Notes: generated by a model not told the origin, from the sequence alone. Counted from the first letter of the stretch, positions 35,741-45,220 are shown. The stretch is DNA of 64,000 nt from Paraliobacillus sp044383835 (GCF_044383835.1 NZ_JBISEP010000008.1:52010-116009), one strand, 5' to 3'. Made by a program: numbers and translations.

Positions 35741-35789
35741 TTGCTACCGCTTCGATACTTTGCTATGATATGTTGACGACCGTTCGTAA
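35741..35789 (+). promoter_or_regulatory. Promoter and TetR operator of the efflux operon
   Basis: TTGCTA (35741-35746), 17 bases, TATGAT (35764-35769). Directly after the -10 box is the imperfect palindrome TTGACGACCGTTCGTAA (35773-35789), which covers the likely transcription start, the classical place for self-repression by a TetR protein. Confidence 0.7.
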
Positions 35790-35801
35790 GGGAGAGTTTT
35801 T

Positions 35802-36395
35802 ATGTCTTATATTGCAATTAAAGATGCTGCATTGAATCTATTTGCCACTCATGGCTATGAAGGAACATCACTTGCAAATATCGCAAAACAAGTTGGGATA
35901 AAAAAGCAGTCCATCTATGCACATTTCAAAGGAAAAGATGATTTGTTTTTACAAGTATTAAAAGAAACTTTCACTATTGAGTTAAAAAGAGAAGAAGATT
36001 ATTTAAAAACAAATTTTGATAAACCACTAAAGATTTTTTTATGGGATGCGTTGCAAAGCTATATGTATCGCTTTAGCAATGATAACCGGTTGAATCTATG
36101 GTTGCGGAATTCCTTTCTTCCGCCTAGTCATTTATATGATGAAGTAATTGATGCTTTATATGCATACATTGATCAAGTCGATCAATTGTATTTGGAACGT
36201 TTTCAACATGCTGCTAATCAAGGGGAAATAAACCAACCTCCCTCTACAGCGTCTCTGGCATTTTCCGCTTTATTAGACGCAATTGGCATGGAAATGGTAT
36301 ACGGTGAAAATAAGCGTACCAACCAAAAACCAGACGCTGCCTGGCAAATTTTTTGGCTTGGTATTTCTAACACAGACAAGACAACTTCGTATTAG
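35802..36395 (+). CDS. TetR/AcrR family repressor
   Basis: 197 residues. N-terminal helix-turn-helix (7-55) with LFATHGYEGTSLANIAKQVGIKKQSIYAHFKGKDDL; the C-terminal ligand domain is unlike well-studied members. It precedes a MATE pump gene by 12 bases and has a palindrome over its own start site, so it most likely represses itself and the pump until a drug or metabolite binds. Confidence 0.9.
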   Translation: MSYIAIKDAALNLFATHGYEGTSLANIAKQVGIKKQSIYAHFKGKDDLFLQVLKETFTIELKREEDYLKTNFDKPLKIFLWDALQSYMYRFSNDNRLNLWLRNSFLPPSHLYDEVIDALYAYIDQVDQLYLERFQHAANQGEINQPPSTASLAFSALLDAIGMEMVYGENKRTNQKPDAAWQIFWLGISNTDKTTSY

Positions 36396-36407
36396 GGGGG
36401 AATTTAG

Positions 36408-37778
36408 TTGTATCATGCACATACATTAAAAGAAAAAATTCGTTTGTTCTTAACTATTGTCTGGCCAATTATGATTACACAAATTAGTTTATCTGCTATG
36501 AACCTAGTTGACACAATGATGGCAGGACGAGTCGGAACGGATGATCTAGCGGGGGTAGCAATTGGCTCGAGTCTTTGGTCTCCTATATTTACAGGCATGA
36601 ATGGAATCATGTTAGCAATCACCCCTATCATTGCGCAAATGTTGGGAGCAAATGAACGGCATAAAATTCATTACACGGTTAACCAAGCATTATATCTCGC
36701 CGTTGGTATTGGGGCAGGTATTATTTTGCTAGGATCTATTGCACTAGATCCCATTTTAACATTTATGGATCTTGAACCAAAAGTACAACATATTGCTCTT
36801 CATTACTTAATTGGGCTTTCTATTGGTATTATTCCATTATTTCTATCAAATGTGACTCGAAATTTCTTTGATGCTCAAGGGTACACACGTATAACTATGT
36901 TTATTACTACCTTGGCCGTCCCTTTTAATATTTTGTTAAACTACAGTTTGATTTTTGGAAATTTTGGTATGCCAAGGTTAGGCGGCATTGGTGCAGGATA
37001 TGCAACAGGAATTACTTTCTGGATTATTTTTATTACTGGTGCAATGATGACATTCAAAGTTACATTAGTTAGAGAGTACAAGCTTTTTGTTAAATGGGTA
37101 AAACCTTCTATTCTTGCGTGGAAGGAACAAATGTCGATTGGGATTCCAATGGGTTTATCCATCTTTTTTGAAGCAAGTATATTCTCTGTTGTAACACTAT
37201 TTATAGGCATCATGTTTTCAACCAGTGTAATTGCAGCAAACCAAATTGTTATTAGTTTTACTACTTTATTATTTATGATTCCATTAAGTATATCGATGGC
37301 AATAACGATAGTAGTTGGTTTTTCAATTGGCGGTAAGCAATTAGAAGCTGCTAAACAATACGCCTACATTGGTGTGTTTAGTGCGATTGGCTTTTTGTCC
37401 CTAGGCTCAGTGACTTTACTTTTCTTTAAAGAACCGATTGCATACCTCTACACTACAGATCCTGCGGTCGTCCATATTGCAGCACAATTATTTACGATAG
37501 CGATTATTTATCAACTATCTGATGCTTCTCAAGCCAGTCTTCAAGGTGTGCTTCGAGGCTATAAAGATGTAAAACTACCTTTCTATATTGCTTTTGTTTC
37601 ATATTGGTTGATTGGTATCCCTGCAGGTTTCGTACTAGCAGCATATACTTCGCTTGGCCCTGCTGGTTTTTGGGTTGGAATTACATTAGGTTTAACAGGA
37701 GCAGCCATTGGTTTCTTTATTCGTTTAAGAATTGTATATCGAAGAGAACGTGCGAAGCTGATTAACGTGGGCACATAA
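36408..37778 (+). CDS. MATE family multidrug/sodium antiporter
   Basis: 456 residues, twelve membrane helices in two MatE halves (about 18-180 and 240-400). Typical stretches are ITQISLSAMNLVDTMMAGRVG and QGVLRGYKD. Exports cationic drugs or metabolites in exchange for Na+ or H+. TTG start at 36408 is supported by AGGGGGG eight bases upstream. Second gene of the tetR-MATE operon, followed by a strong terminator. Confidence 0.93.
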   Translation: MYHAHTLKEKIRLFLTIVWPIMITQISLSAMNLVDTMMAGRVGTDDLAGVAIGSSLWSPIFTGMNGIMLAITPIIAQMLGANERHKIHYTVNQALYLAVGIGAGIILLGSIALDPILTFMDLEPKVQHIALHYLIGLSIGIIPLFLSNVTRNFFDAQGYTRITMFITTLAVPFNILLNYSLIFGNFGMPRLGGIGAGYATGITFWIIFITGAMMTFKVTLVREYKLFVKWVKPSILAWKEQMSIGIPMGLSIFFEASIFSVVTLFIGIMFSTSVIAANQIVISFTTLLFMIPLSISMAITIVVGFSIGGKQLEAAKQYAYIGVFSAIGFLSLGSVTLLFFKEPIAYLYTTDPAVVHIAAQLFTIAIIYQLSDASQASLQGVLRGYKDVKLPFYIAFVSYWLIGIPAGFVLAAYTSLGPAGFWVGITLGLTGAAIGFFIRLRIVYRRERAKLINVGT

Positions 37779-37814
37779 AATATTGCAAAATTTAATATGT
37801 AACTTATTTACTTT

Positions 37815-37856
37815 AAACCGTAAGGAAGCGATGGTATCACCGCTTCCTTACGGTTT
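37815..37856. terminator. Bidirectional terminator
   Basis: AAACCGTAAGGAAGCG and CGCTTCCTTACGGTTT, perfect 16-base arms around 10 bases. Lies between the MATE gene and the convergent 41-residue gene and overlaps the latter's stop codon. Confidence 0.88.
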
Positions 37857-37980
37857 AATTGTTGTTGTCTTTTTTTGTTTCTTCTGCTAATTCCTCAAAT
37901 GATTTTATCTTACCATGAGGATCTTGTGATTGTTTTCTATTGTTCCACTCACGTTCTCTACGACTTTTTGATTTAGACAT
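37855..37980 (-). CDS. Small hydrophilic protein, 41 residues (DUF6254-like)
   Basis: Starts MSKSKSRREREWNNRKQSQD, then PHGKIKSFEELAEETKKD. Resembles short conserved Bacillaceae proteins annotated DUF6254, from memory of their PHGKxKS motif. GAGGAG lies before the ATG at 37980. Function unknown. Probably co-transcribed after the 58-residue gene 16 bases upstream. Confidence 0.68.
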   Translation of the reverse strand: MSKSKSRREREWNNRKQSQDPHGKIKSFEELAEETKKDNNN

Positions 37981-37996
37981 ATACGTTTTACTCCTC

Positions 37997-38173
37997 TTAG
38001 CTGGTTGGCTTATTTTTATTTTTAGACATTCTTATTTTTTTGGCTTTTTGTTTATGAGCACGATTTGCTGCTGCACTCCCTAGCTCCTCGGAGAATTCAG
38101 AATCTGTTTTACTGGAATCAAAACCTTGTTTGTTTTTTTGTTGTGGATCGTTTTTCTTTGTACGCTTAGCCAT
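37997..38173 (-). CDS. Small basic protein, 58 residues (possible spore protein)
   Basis: Starts MAKRTKKNDPQQKNKQGFDS and contains DSEFSEELGSAAANRAHKQK, a pattern somewhat like gamma-type small acid-soluble spore proteins or YfhD, but basic. No membrane segment. AAGGAG eight bases before ATG 38173 sets the start (longer GTG start rejected). A spore-related role is a guess. Confidence 0.6.
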   Translation of the reverse strand: MAKRTKKNDPQQKNKQGFDSSKTDSEFSEELGSAAANRAHKQKAKKIRMSKNKNKPTS

Positions 38174-38516
38174 AATTTTCACTCCTTTTTGGTTTAGTAT
38201 GTAAACTGAGCAAGTAAATATTCGTGAAAAGGGGTATTAGGGAGTTACGGACAAACTAAAAATATTTTACCTTTGAATTTTGGAGACGTATTTGACTTAT
38301 CTTAAACGTCAAATTACGCTTGTTTTGGATTTTGGTTTGGGTTACAGGGGGAACTGTTAGCTACTTAATTCATTCGATAGTAGTATATCAAGCTGATGGT
38401 TGAGAAAGCCTAAAATGAAGTGAATCCTATGTGAATAGATACTAATATAATCAACGGGCTTTATCTTGATCTGGGCTTTTTATAAAGACCGTTGATTTTT
38501 AATATCACAAACTAAC
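38174..38516 (-). other. Intergenic region with hairpin (38450-38496)
   Basis: No gene visible. ATCAACGGGCTTTAT and ATAAAGACCGTTGAT (one mismatch in 15) form a long stem with a 17-base loop about 20 bases beyond the end of the yhf cluster, and probably end its transcript, although no T run follows. Confidence 0.6.
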
Positions 38517-39650
38517 TTATGATTGTAAGGAATATTGAATAGCTTTACCAAGAATTTTCAATACAGTAGTTGTACCGGACTTCATTGGATTTATCCGTAA
38601 ACTATACTCTTTCAAATGTGGCTGCGATTCAATAAAACTTCCTGAAACACGATAAATTAAAGGAAGTATTTCATATTTTGATTCTGCCCCCACAGGATGT
38701 GTAGCTGCCCCAAATCGATTACTCAGCATAATAACTTTTTCTGCAATTGGTTGTTTAAGCTCTACAATTACATTTTTTGATTGAGCATTTGTAATATAGG
38801 CAGACTCTATTTCTTCTATTGCCCCTGCATTTATTCTTTTACATATTTCTTCTACTTGTTCATTCTGTGTAGCTGAAGAAACGGGGACAAATGTCATCAT
38901 ACGTAAAAGCTCCATTGCTTCATAACCCTGTACTTGACCACCGCCTGAATAATTATTTGCTTGTGCAATTTTTATCGCTTGCTCTTTTCCAACAATTAGT
39001 CCAACACCTTCTGGCCCAAGTAATTTGAATCCTGAAAAAGTAGAATAATCTGCACCATACTCCACTCCAATACCAGGTGTTTTCATCACACAATAATTAT
39101 CATCCACAACAATAGTCAAATTGGGATTATTAATTTTTACAGTTTCGATCACTTCTTTCAAATCATACATATCCGTTGGTTGTTGCCTAGCATGTTGGAT
39201 ATAGAATACTTTACTCTTCACATCTCCTTTTACTATTGTTGCTAATGATGAAATATCATTATAATCTACAACTTTTGTTTTTATTCCTAGCGTCCTAATT
39301 GTATCCTGTGTAGTCATATAAACAGGAGCTTGATGAATATACATTACCTCTCCGGGTTTGATCAATGTACTTAGAATCGTTCGAATTGCTCCTGTACCAG
39401 CACCTCGAACAAGCATTGCACGTTCAACACCAAAAAAGTCAGCCAATACACACTCTACTTTCGCTGTCTGAGTCGGCTTTTTATAACGTGATGCTACACC
39501 TAAATCACCCATTGTTAAAAACGTATCTCCTGTAAATTGTTTGCTTATACTCTCCACTAATTTAAACTGTACTTGTTGCGCTTGTTTTACCGTTAATGCA
39601 GGTAAAACAGAATCAGCATATTTAAGTGTTAGTAGATTATTGTTTTTCAT
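38517..39650 (-). CDS. yhfS: YhfS-like PLP-dependent aminotransferase-fold enzyme
   Basis: 377 residues. Fold-type I PLP enzyme: VRGAGTGAIRTIL (82-94) binds phosphate, IVVDDNYCVMK has the Asp that contacts the pyridine, and Lys209 in STFSGFKLLGPEGVGL is the likely Schiff-base lysine. Last gene of the yhf cluster. The reaction is unknown. Gene order and family match E. coli YhfS. AGGAGG stands 6 bases before the ATG. Confidence 0.85.
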   Translation of the reverse strand: MKNNNLLTLKYADSVLPALTVKQAQQVQFKLVESISKQFTGDTFLTMGDLGVASRYKKPTQTAKVECVLADFFGVERAMLVRGAGTGAIRTILSTLIKPGEVMYIHQAPVYMTTQDTIRTLGIKTKVVDYNDISSLATIVKGDVKSKVFYIQHARQQPTDMYDLKEVIETVKINNPNLTIVVDDNYCVMKTPGIGVEYGADYSTFSGFKLLGPEGVGLIVGKEQAIKIAQANNYSGGGQVQGYEAMELLRMMTFVPVSSATQNEQVEEICKRINAGAIEEIESAYITNAQSKNVIVELKQPIAEKVIMLSNRFGAATHPVGAESKYEILPLIYRVSGSFIESQPHLKEYSLRINPMKSGTTTVLKILGKAIQYSLQS

Positions 39651-39710
39651 CTTTATCCTCCTGTTAGAGTAAAATAGTATGTGAAAGGGGACCTATTGTA
39701 ATTTTACTGA

Positions 39711-40889
39711 CTATTTTTTAACTGATGTGTTTACGTTATCTGTTAGTAAATTTCCAAAAGTATCGTAAATACCTATTAGTCTTGGAGAATTTTTCAGATT
39801 TTCTATAATTGCAATTTGAGCATTTGTAACAAACATTTGTGTACGAAAGGCAAATATTGCAGTATCACCAACATTTACTTCACTCGTATCTAGTCCCCCA
39901 TAATAATCAATACTAGAAGGCTCATTCTCTATAGCAGAGACTTTTTTCATCTGTTGAAAATTAGAACCTACTAAAGCATGCTTCATGTGGGAACGAGGAT
40001 AAAAACCTCCACCAAAAACATATGATTTATTATTATATACATGGGAAACCTCAGAAACATAAACCATGGCTGGTTTTTCTTTTAATGATTTGATAGCATG
40101 AATTGGTGTAGTGCCTGTTAAAGCATGACCAGGCTCTCCTTGTGTTGCACCTAATTGTTTTAATAATTCTAAAGAAGCAGTAGAAGTTGCACTCGGCATA
40201 TTCATTTCTAAATCATGATGCCCTCTTTTTATAAGAAATTGCTTCGCTTTTTGCATCGATTTTACATTGGAAGTCGCAATAGGTTGACTATTTTGTATTA
40301 GTAAACATGGAAAACTAGTTAAACCAGCAATTTGAATCCCTTGTAGTTGCTCTATTTTTTTAACATTATCTTTTAAACTTTTTAAAGAAAACCCACCCTC
40401 TTGACCGTTGTATATATAATCATCATCATTTGCGATACGCAAATAAACTTTTTGGATTTTACCTAACCTAATAGCTGTATCACTGATATTTTTTGCATTC
40501 TCATAGCTAAAAACAGTGATGTAATCTGGATTAAGATTTAATATAGTAGGTATCATTTTTTTTGGTATCTGAACAATATGACCTACATGACCAATTTGGA
40601 TATTGGCATTGCTTAATGTAATGGCCTCCCAAGGATCAACCGCCACTGCCTTTTGTATTCCAGCTTCGACAATTGCATTAGCCACAACAGGATTACGTCC
40701 AAATTGTTTTGTCATGAACAATAATTCAATATCCTGTTTTTTGGCTTCTTCGTCTAAAAGCATTGCATTATTTTTCACAGTATCCAGATCTAATACATAC
40801 GTATTTGGAGATATAACTCCTTGTTGATGTAGATCAGTAGAGACTTCTATTAATTTATGATTTCTTTCTTTTGTCATTTCTAAAAACAT
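39711..40889 (-). CDS. yhfX: YhfX-like PLP enzyme, alanine racemase-type barrel
   Basis: 392 residues. Fold-type III PLP protein: TYVLDLDTVKNNAMLL at the start of the barrel, then Lys61 in LFMTKQFGRNP, which replaces the VKANAYGHG of alanine racemase and probably binds PLP. C-terminal beta domain. Likely racemises or transforms an amino acid. Substrate unknown. Starts directly after the yhfW stop, with GGAGAGGG inside yhfW as ribosome binding site. Confidence 0.85.
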   Translation of the reverse strand: MFLEMTKERNHKLIEVSTDLHQQGVISPNTYVLDLDTVKNNAMLLDEEAKKQDIELLFMTKQFGRNPVVANAIVEAGIQKAVAVDPWEAITLSNANIQIGHVGHIVQIPKKMIPTILNLNPDYITVFSYENAKNISDTAIRLGKIQKVYLRIANDDDYIYNGQEGGFSLKSLKDNVKKIEQLQGIQIAGLTSFPCLLIQNSQPIATSNVKSMQKAKQFLIKRGHHDLEMNMPSATSTASLELLKQLGATQGEPGHALTGTTPIHAIKSLKEKPAMVYVSEVSHVYNNKSYVFGGGFYPRSHMKHALVGSNFQQMKKVSAIENEPSSIDYYGGLDTSEVNVGDTAIFAFRTQMFVTNAQIAIIENLKNSPRLIGIYDTFGNLLTDNVNTSVKK

Positions 40890-42110
40890 TTAACCCTCTC
40901 CAATCACACTACCCACATTAGTTAAAAAAGATATGCCATTCTCTGGTGCTTCCAGCTTCAAATAATCCGCTGCAGTTGCAGCTATATCAGATAATGTTTG
41001 CCTCTCTCCAATAGCTACTGGTTTCCATTCTTTATGGTAGGCAAGCAAGAATGTTTTTTCTCGCGTATGTTGACTATGGCCGATTGTTGGATCATTTCCA
41101 TGATCTGCACTGACAATCAACAAGTCTTCCTTCGTCATTGAATCTACTATTTCTGTAAGAAAGCCGTCTACTAACTCTATACGATTAGCATAACGTGTTA
41201 CATCTTGTGCATGCCCTGCTAAATCTGTTTCTTGAACCGTTGCCGCAATTACTCCATTTTCTACATGATTCATTTCTTGTAATATATTCTCCATCACTTG
41301 TTTCGTATCTACACCTGGAAATTTCCTAGCACCTTTACAATAGATAACATCTTGCATTTTTCCGATTAGTGAAACATCTAATTCTGCTTTCTTCGCTATT
41401 GTCGGTAGCTGATTATCAGGAGATATGCCATACCCTAAATGTCGTACTTGATACCCTTGTTTATATACATTTGATTTTGGTGAATTTACTCCAACTAGTC
41501 CATCACTACGTTTCTCAACCGATTGCTGTAATTGCTCAGGCGTAATGTTCTCTCCACCTAGTGCAATCACTCGATTCACTTTTACATGTTGACGAACACA
41601 ATTTCCAATACGTAAAACTTCTTCAAACGAAATATAATCTAAAGGAGCACTAACGTTATAGATCTGTCCATAATCGGTTTCAATGTTATCTGCAACAATT
41701 ACTAAATCGTTTACTAATAGATAAGGTAGTTCCTTATTAGGAATAGCTATTTTATACCCTGCTTCTTCTAGCGCGTGTTTCACTGTCTCCATATTTTCAA
41801 CAAATGGCGCTAAATACGCTTTTTTAGGTTTTGATCCCATAATTTCGTTATGCCCTTCAAAACTATCTGCACCTTGATGCATTAGATTTAATACACCGTA
41901 ACTTGCTAAATAATCTGCTGTCTGTATCGCAGGGTAATTTAAAATTTTATTAATTCCCAATCTTTTGAAATTTGGTATGTTAGGACTTGCTACTTCTAAT
42001 ATATGATAAAACGTGTTTGCTCCAATATCTTGTGGATGGTAATCTTCTACATCATCCATACTTCCAACACCTAAACTATCTATAATTAATATAATCACTC
42101 TTTTGCTCAT
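40890..42110 (-). CDS. yhfW: YhfW-like phosphomutase-type metalloenzyme
   Basis: 406 residues of the alkaline phosphatase superfamily, nearest to phosphopentomutase. Metal sites IIDSLGVGSMDD (Asp11), VSADHGNDPTIGHSQHTRE and ETDLAGHAQD. Where phosphopentomutase has D-T-x-T-G-H, this protein has DSFEGHNEIMG, so the nucleophile may be Ser or differ. It could move or remove a phosphate on a sugar-like compound. Third from last of the cluster. Confidence 0.85.
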   Translation of the reverse strand: MSKRVIILIIDSLGVGSMDDVEDYHPQDIGANTFYHILEVASPNIPNFKRLGINKILNYPAIQTADYLASYGVLNLMHQGADSFEGHNEIMGSKPKKAYLAPFVENMETVKHALEEAGYKIAIPNKELPYLLVNDLVIVADNIETDYGQIYNVSAPLDYISFEEVLRIGNCVRQHVKVNRVIALGGENITPEQLQQSVEKRSDGLVGVNSPKSNVYKQGYQVRHLGYGISPDNQLPTIAKKAELDVSLIGKMQDVIYCKGARKFPGVDTKQVMENILQEMNHVENGVIAATVQETDLAGHAQDVTRYANRIELVDGFLTEIVDSMTKEDLLIVSADHGNDPTIGHSQHTREKTFLLAYHKEWKPVAIGERQTLSDIAATAADYLKLEAPENGISFLTNVGSVIGEG

Positions 42111-42134
42111 AAGGTTCTCCTTCTTTTCTAATGA

Positions 42135-43010
42135 TTATCTATTCATAAATTCAATAGGATTTTTAACTAACATTTTTTCAATTGATTCATCTGTGATACC
42201 ATATGATTGCATTAAGGGAACAAAAGAATCTAACAAAAAGCTATATCCTATTCCACCTTTATATTCCAAATGTGATTTTCTAGTAATATCCATCGAGAGA
42301 AAGACTCGCTCTATATAGCCTGCATCCTGTATTTTCTTTAGTATTTCCGCTCTCGTACGATCGGGCATATAGCTTTCCTTACCAACTGTATCGAATGCAA
42401 CATACACACCATCTCTTAACATTTTCAAAATATAATCTGCATCTCCTGTTAGATCTACATGACCGATGATTACTCTATCAAGAGCAACCTGTTTCCCCTT
42501 AAAAAAATCAACTTGTTCCTGGCCTAAAGTACCAATTGACGTATGGGTTGTAATTGGCTTATTCGTCTCTTTATGAGCAATCACTACAGCTTCAAATACT
42601 TTTTTTTCCGTTTCGGTCCATTTATTGAAGCTAGTACCAATTTCTCCTATAATATCTGCCGTAATATGTGTTCCTTTGATTCCTTCTGTTATGTCTTTTA
42701 TCATTCTTTCGGCTAGTTGTTCTCTTGTTTCTCTAAACACCTGAATCGGGTAGAAATCCTCTTGATAAAAACCAGTAGCGTAAATGATATTCATTCCACT
42801 AGCTTTAGTAACCTTTTCAACAAAAGGAATATTTCTGCCCATTCCAAAATTAGTAACATCTATTATGTTTTTAACACCTTTCTTGTATAATTTCTTATAC
42901 TCTTCCACGGTTTCAGAAAACACATCCAACTGACAATCTTCCGTATTCTTTACTTCAGATAGATCAAGTGTTGTATGTTCATGCATATATGTCATTCCAT
43001 CAATTAACAT
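42135..43010 (-). CDS. php: Phosphotriesterase-family hydrolase (YhfV/Php)
   Basis: 291 residues. Amidohydrolase-fold binuclear metal enzyme: HEH (10-12), Glu in IIGEIGTS, THTS, IGHVDLTG and SMDITRKSHL supply the metal ligands, aligned block for block with E. coli Php. These close homologues do not act well on phosphotriesters, and the natural substrate is unknown, perhaps a lactone or cyclic ester. GGAAGG precedes the ATG. Downstream of yhfT after a hairpin. Confidence 0.9.
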   Translation of the reverse strand: MLIDGMTYMHEHTTLDLSEVKNTEDCQLDVFSETVEEYKKLYKKGVKNIIDVTNFGMGRNIPFVEKVTKASGMNIIYATGFYQEDFYPIQVFRETREQLAERMIKDITEGIKGTHITADIIGEIGTSFNKWTETEKKVFEAVVIAHKETNKPITTHTSIGTLGQEQVDFFKGKQVALDRVIIGHVDLTGDADYILKMLRDGVYVAFDTVGKESYMPDRTRAEILKKIQDAGYIERVFLSMDITRKSHLEYKGGIGYSFLLDSFVPLMQSYGITDESIEKMLVKNPIEFMNR

Positions 43011-43063
43011 GTTTTTCGCCTTCCTTTATCAATTATCAGATTTTAATAATCCTTTAAAATGAA

Positions 43064-43100
43064 AACCTCTCCGGTCTAGATGATATTAATTGGAGAGGTT
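43064..43100 (-). terminator. Intra-operon hairpin between yhfT and php
   Basis: AACCTCTCC and GGAGAGGTT, perfect 9-base arms, followed by TTTCATTTT on the minus strand. Could be a partial terminator that lowers expression of the four enzyme genes relative to the transporter, or an RNA-processing site. Confidence 0.6.
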
Positions 43101-43120
43101 ATTTTGTATGTTTTAAAAAA

Positions 43121-44413
43121 TTACCACAAACCAATAAGATGAAGCATATTTGCTAAGATACCTAAAGCTATTACAGCTACAGGACCAACAGCCAGCTCTA
43201 CAAGTGGTTTCTTTGCCATTCTATTAATTAGATAAAATCCTAAGATCCAAAAGAATCCAATACCAGGTGCTATTTGCTCAGATGCCATAGCACTGCCTAT
43301 AAGTATTGCCATGCCAAGTACATCGGCTAAAGATGTTCGAATATGTTCACCCATTTCTCTAACACCAGGAAGTTTATCCATCCCTTTTGTAACTACAGAT
43401 AACAACATTACTTCAGCATACATAACAGCAGCACCTACTACGAATGCTAATAATGGGATATCTCTAAATATTAGCCCTACTACAAAAACTAGTGTTGTTC
43501 CGGCAAGACCATATACACCCGTAACGATAGATGTAGAAAATACTAATGGAATAAAACCAATTGCACGCGCAAACGTTGCAATCGCTCCTTCAGTATATTT
43601 TCCTTCATTAATAAGCGCTTGTGGCATTGCATCAACAGCAAGTACTAATTGAGCTGAAACTAAAGCAACAAGACCACCCATAAGTGCAAGTAACCAACGA
43701 TTTCTTTTAATCTTGTTAACTCGTTCGGCAAATATATTAACTAAGTCAGCATTTGTGGATTCGTCGCCACCTCTTACTTTAGCTGCATAATAAACCATCA
43801 TTAACATCCCTGCTAATAGAGCCATACCTTCAGGGCTTAATGTTATGTCATATGAACCAATCGAAAATGATCCGAATTTGGAGAATAACAGATAAATAAC
43901 AAAGGTTATAAGAGCCGTGTTAAAAGCTTTCTTCATTCCATGTTGATACCCAACTGCAACGGCTGGGAATACAGTAAATGATATAATAATAGGCGTTCCT
44001 ACCAGACTTAATGAGTCTAAGAAATTAACCGGAAGTTGATTAAATAAATCAACAATAAATTGTAACCCCAGGCACACTCCTATACTATAGACAGCACCAA
44101 TAATACCTGATAGAATCATTCCTTTTTTACCTTCTGGCGTCCAAATCCCGATAATATCACAAGCTAGTAAAATACTATGTCCTATTATAATTGCGGCACC
44201 AATAGATAACGGAATACCAAAGCCTACTATTAAACCAAAGCTTAACGCAAAGCTTGTAGCAGCTAGTTCTTTTCTTGTTAGGCGCCCTTCTAAATACTCC
44301 GGCATAATCGGGCGAAGACCATCATTAAAAACAGCAACTCCTCGATTAACTAACATTGAACCCACAGCTCCAACTAAAGCAATCGAAATTAATTGAAATA
44401 TTGTAAATTCCAT
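43121..44413 (-). CDS. yhfT: YhfT-like membrane transporter
   Basis: 430 residues with about eleven membrane helices. Family of E. coli YhfT, never characterised. Starts MEFTIFQLISIALVGAVGSM and contains NRGVAVFNDGLRPIMPEYLEGRLTRKELAATSFA between the first helices. Presumed to import the compound processed by the php/yhfW/X/S enzymes. GGAGG before ATG. Confidence 0.85.
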   Translation of the reverse strand: MEFTIFQLISIALVGAVGSMLVNRGVAVFNDGLRPIMPEYLEGRLTRKELAATSFALSFGLIVGFGIPLSIGAAIIIGHSILLACDIIGIWTPEGKKGMILSGIIGAVYSIGVCLGLQFIVDLFNQLPVNFLDSLSLVGTPIIISFTVFPAVAVGYQHGMKKAFNTALITFVIYLLFSKFGSFSIGSYDITLSPEGMALLAGMLMMVYYAAKVRGGDESTNADLVNIFAERVNKIKRNRWLLALMGGLVALVSAQLVLAVDAMPQALINEGKYTEGAIATFARAIGFIPLVFSTSIVTGVYGLAGTTLVFVVGLIFRDIPLLAFVVGAAVMYAEVMLLSVVTKGMDKLPGVREMGEHIRTSLADVLGMAILIGSAMASEQIAPGIGFFWILGFYLINRMAKKPLVELAVGPVAVIALGILANMLHLIGLW

Positions 44414-44432
44414 ACGTACACCTCCACAAAGT

Positions 44433-44795
44433 TTATTTTTTTAATAAAATAGGAATCAGCATGTCTATTACATTTTTAGAAGAGGTCGCAGTAAAGCCAA
44501 AAGCTACTTTCCCATCTTTAACTGCTTCTTCAATTTGCTCTTTTTCCATAATCGTACTAGGAGTTGCTATTGAAACACAGCTATCGCTTCCTATTAGAGC
44601 TAATGCCATAGCAAGTGCACCACCGGAACCAGTTTCACATGCGCCTACATAATAATCTGCTTGTTTGTTTTTCAATGCCATAACGGCATCTAAATCACTT
44701 TTTACAGAGACATTAACGTCACTCCCTCCCAATTCCATTATTTGTTTCTCTATCTGTTGTTTGTTTAACTGACCACCTATAACAACGTTAATCAT
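44433..44795 (-). CDS. yhfU: YhfU-like protein, DUF2620
   Basis: 120 residues, soluble, glycine-rich: MINVVIGGQLNKQQIEKQIM, YYVGACETGSGGALAMALAL, then ATPSTIMEKEQIEEAV and VAFGFTATSSKNVIDMLIPIL. Looks like a small Rossmann-type or PTS IIB-like fold. Overlaps yhfY by four bases. Function unknown; possibly an accessory of YhfT. Confidence 0.85.
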   Translation of the reverse strand: MINVVIGGQLNKQQIEKQIMELGGSDVNVSVKSDLDAVMALKNKQADYYVGACETGSGGALAMALALIGSDSCVSIATPSTIMEKEQIEEAVKDGKVAFGFTATSSKNVIDMLIPILLKK

Positions 44796-45172
44796 TTTGA
44801 AACCTCCTGTTTGTTATTTTCAACTACTCCATGTAGGTGAAGGTAAAAGAAACCTCGCTCCTCTTTTGGTAATTCTTCATTAATTGCAGCGCTTACATAT
44901 GAGATGACCTTCTCTATCTCTTTACGGTGTGGCGTTTGATACACCTCTTGTAAAATAGCGTTAGAAGGACCTTCAACTGTTTCTCCATTTTCTATCCTTG
45001 TCAAAGCCATTGCCATATGTACCCAAAACATTTCCGAATGCTTTATTGTTTCACATTGAAAACTGTTTTTCATAAAATCAAATGTTTGATTTGTCACTTG
45101 ATACGCTTGACTTGTAATGGTTTGAGTTTCTAACAAAATATCCAATTTTCCATTCACTTCTTTTTTTTTCAT
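44792..45172 (-). CDS. yhfY: YhfY-like PRD-domain protein
   Basis: 126 residues with the helical PRD fold of PTS-controlled regulators; likely phosphorylation His residues occur in HSEMFWVHMAMAL and YLHLHGVVEN. No DNA-binding domain, so it may bind the regulator YhfZ or respond to PTS state. GGAGG before ATG. A palindromic ATACTGTAT element lies immediately upstream. Confidence 0.82.
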   Translation of the reverse strand: MKKKEVNGKLDILLETQTITSQAYQVTNQTFDFMKNSFQCETIKHSEMFWVHMAMALTRIENGETVEGPSNAILQEVYQTPHRKEIEKVISYVSAAINEELPKEERGFFYLHLHGVVENNKQEVSK

Positions 45173-45184
45173 TATTAACCTCCA

Positions 45185-45197
45185 AAATACTGTATTT
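45185..45197. promoter_or_regulatory. Candidate YhfZ operator before yhfY
   Basis: AAATACTGTATTT, a 13-base palindrome, eight bases before the yhfY ribosome binding site. The same core appears before yhfZ at 46170-46179. The sharing suggests one regulator, most likely YhfZ, acts at both places. Confidence 0.55.
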
Positions 45198-45220
45198 AGG
45201 ATATTGATAAGGAGAAATAA

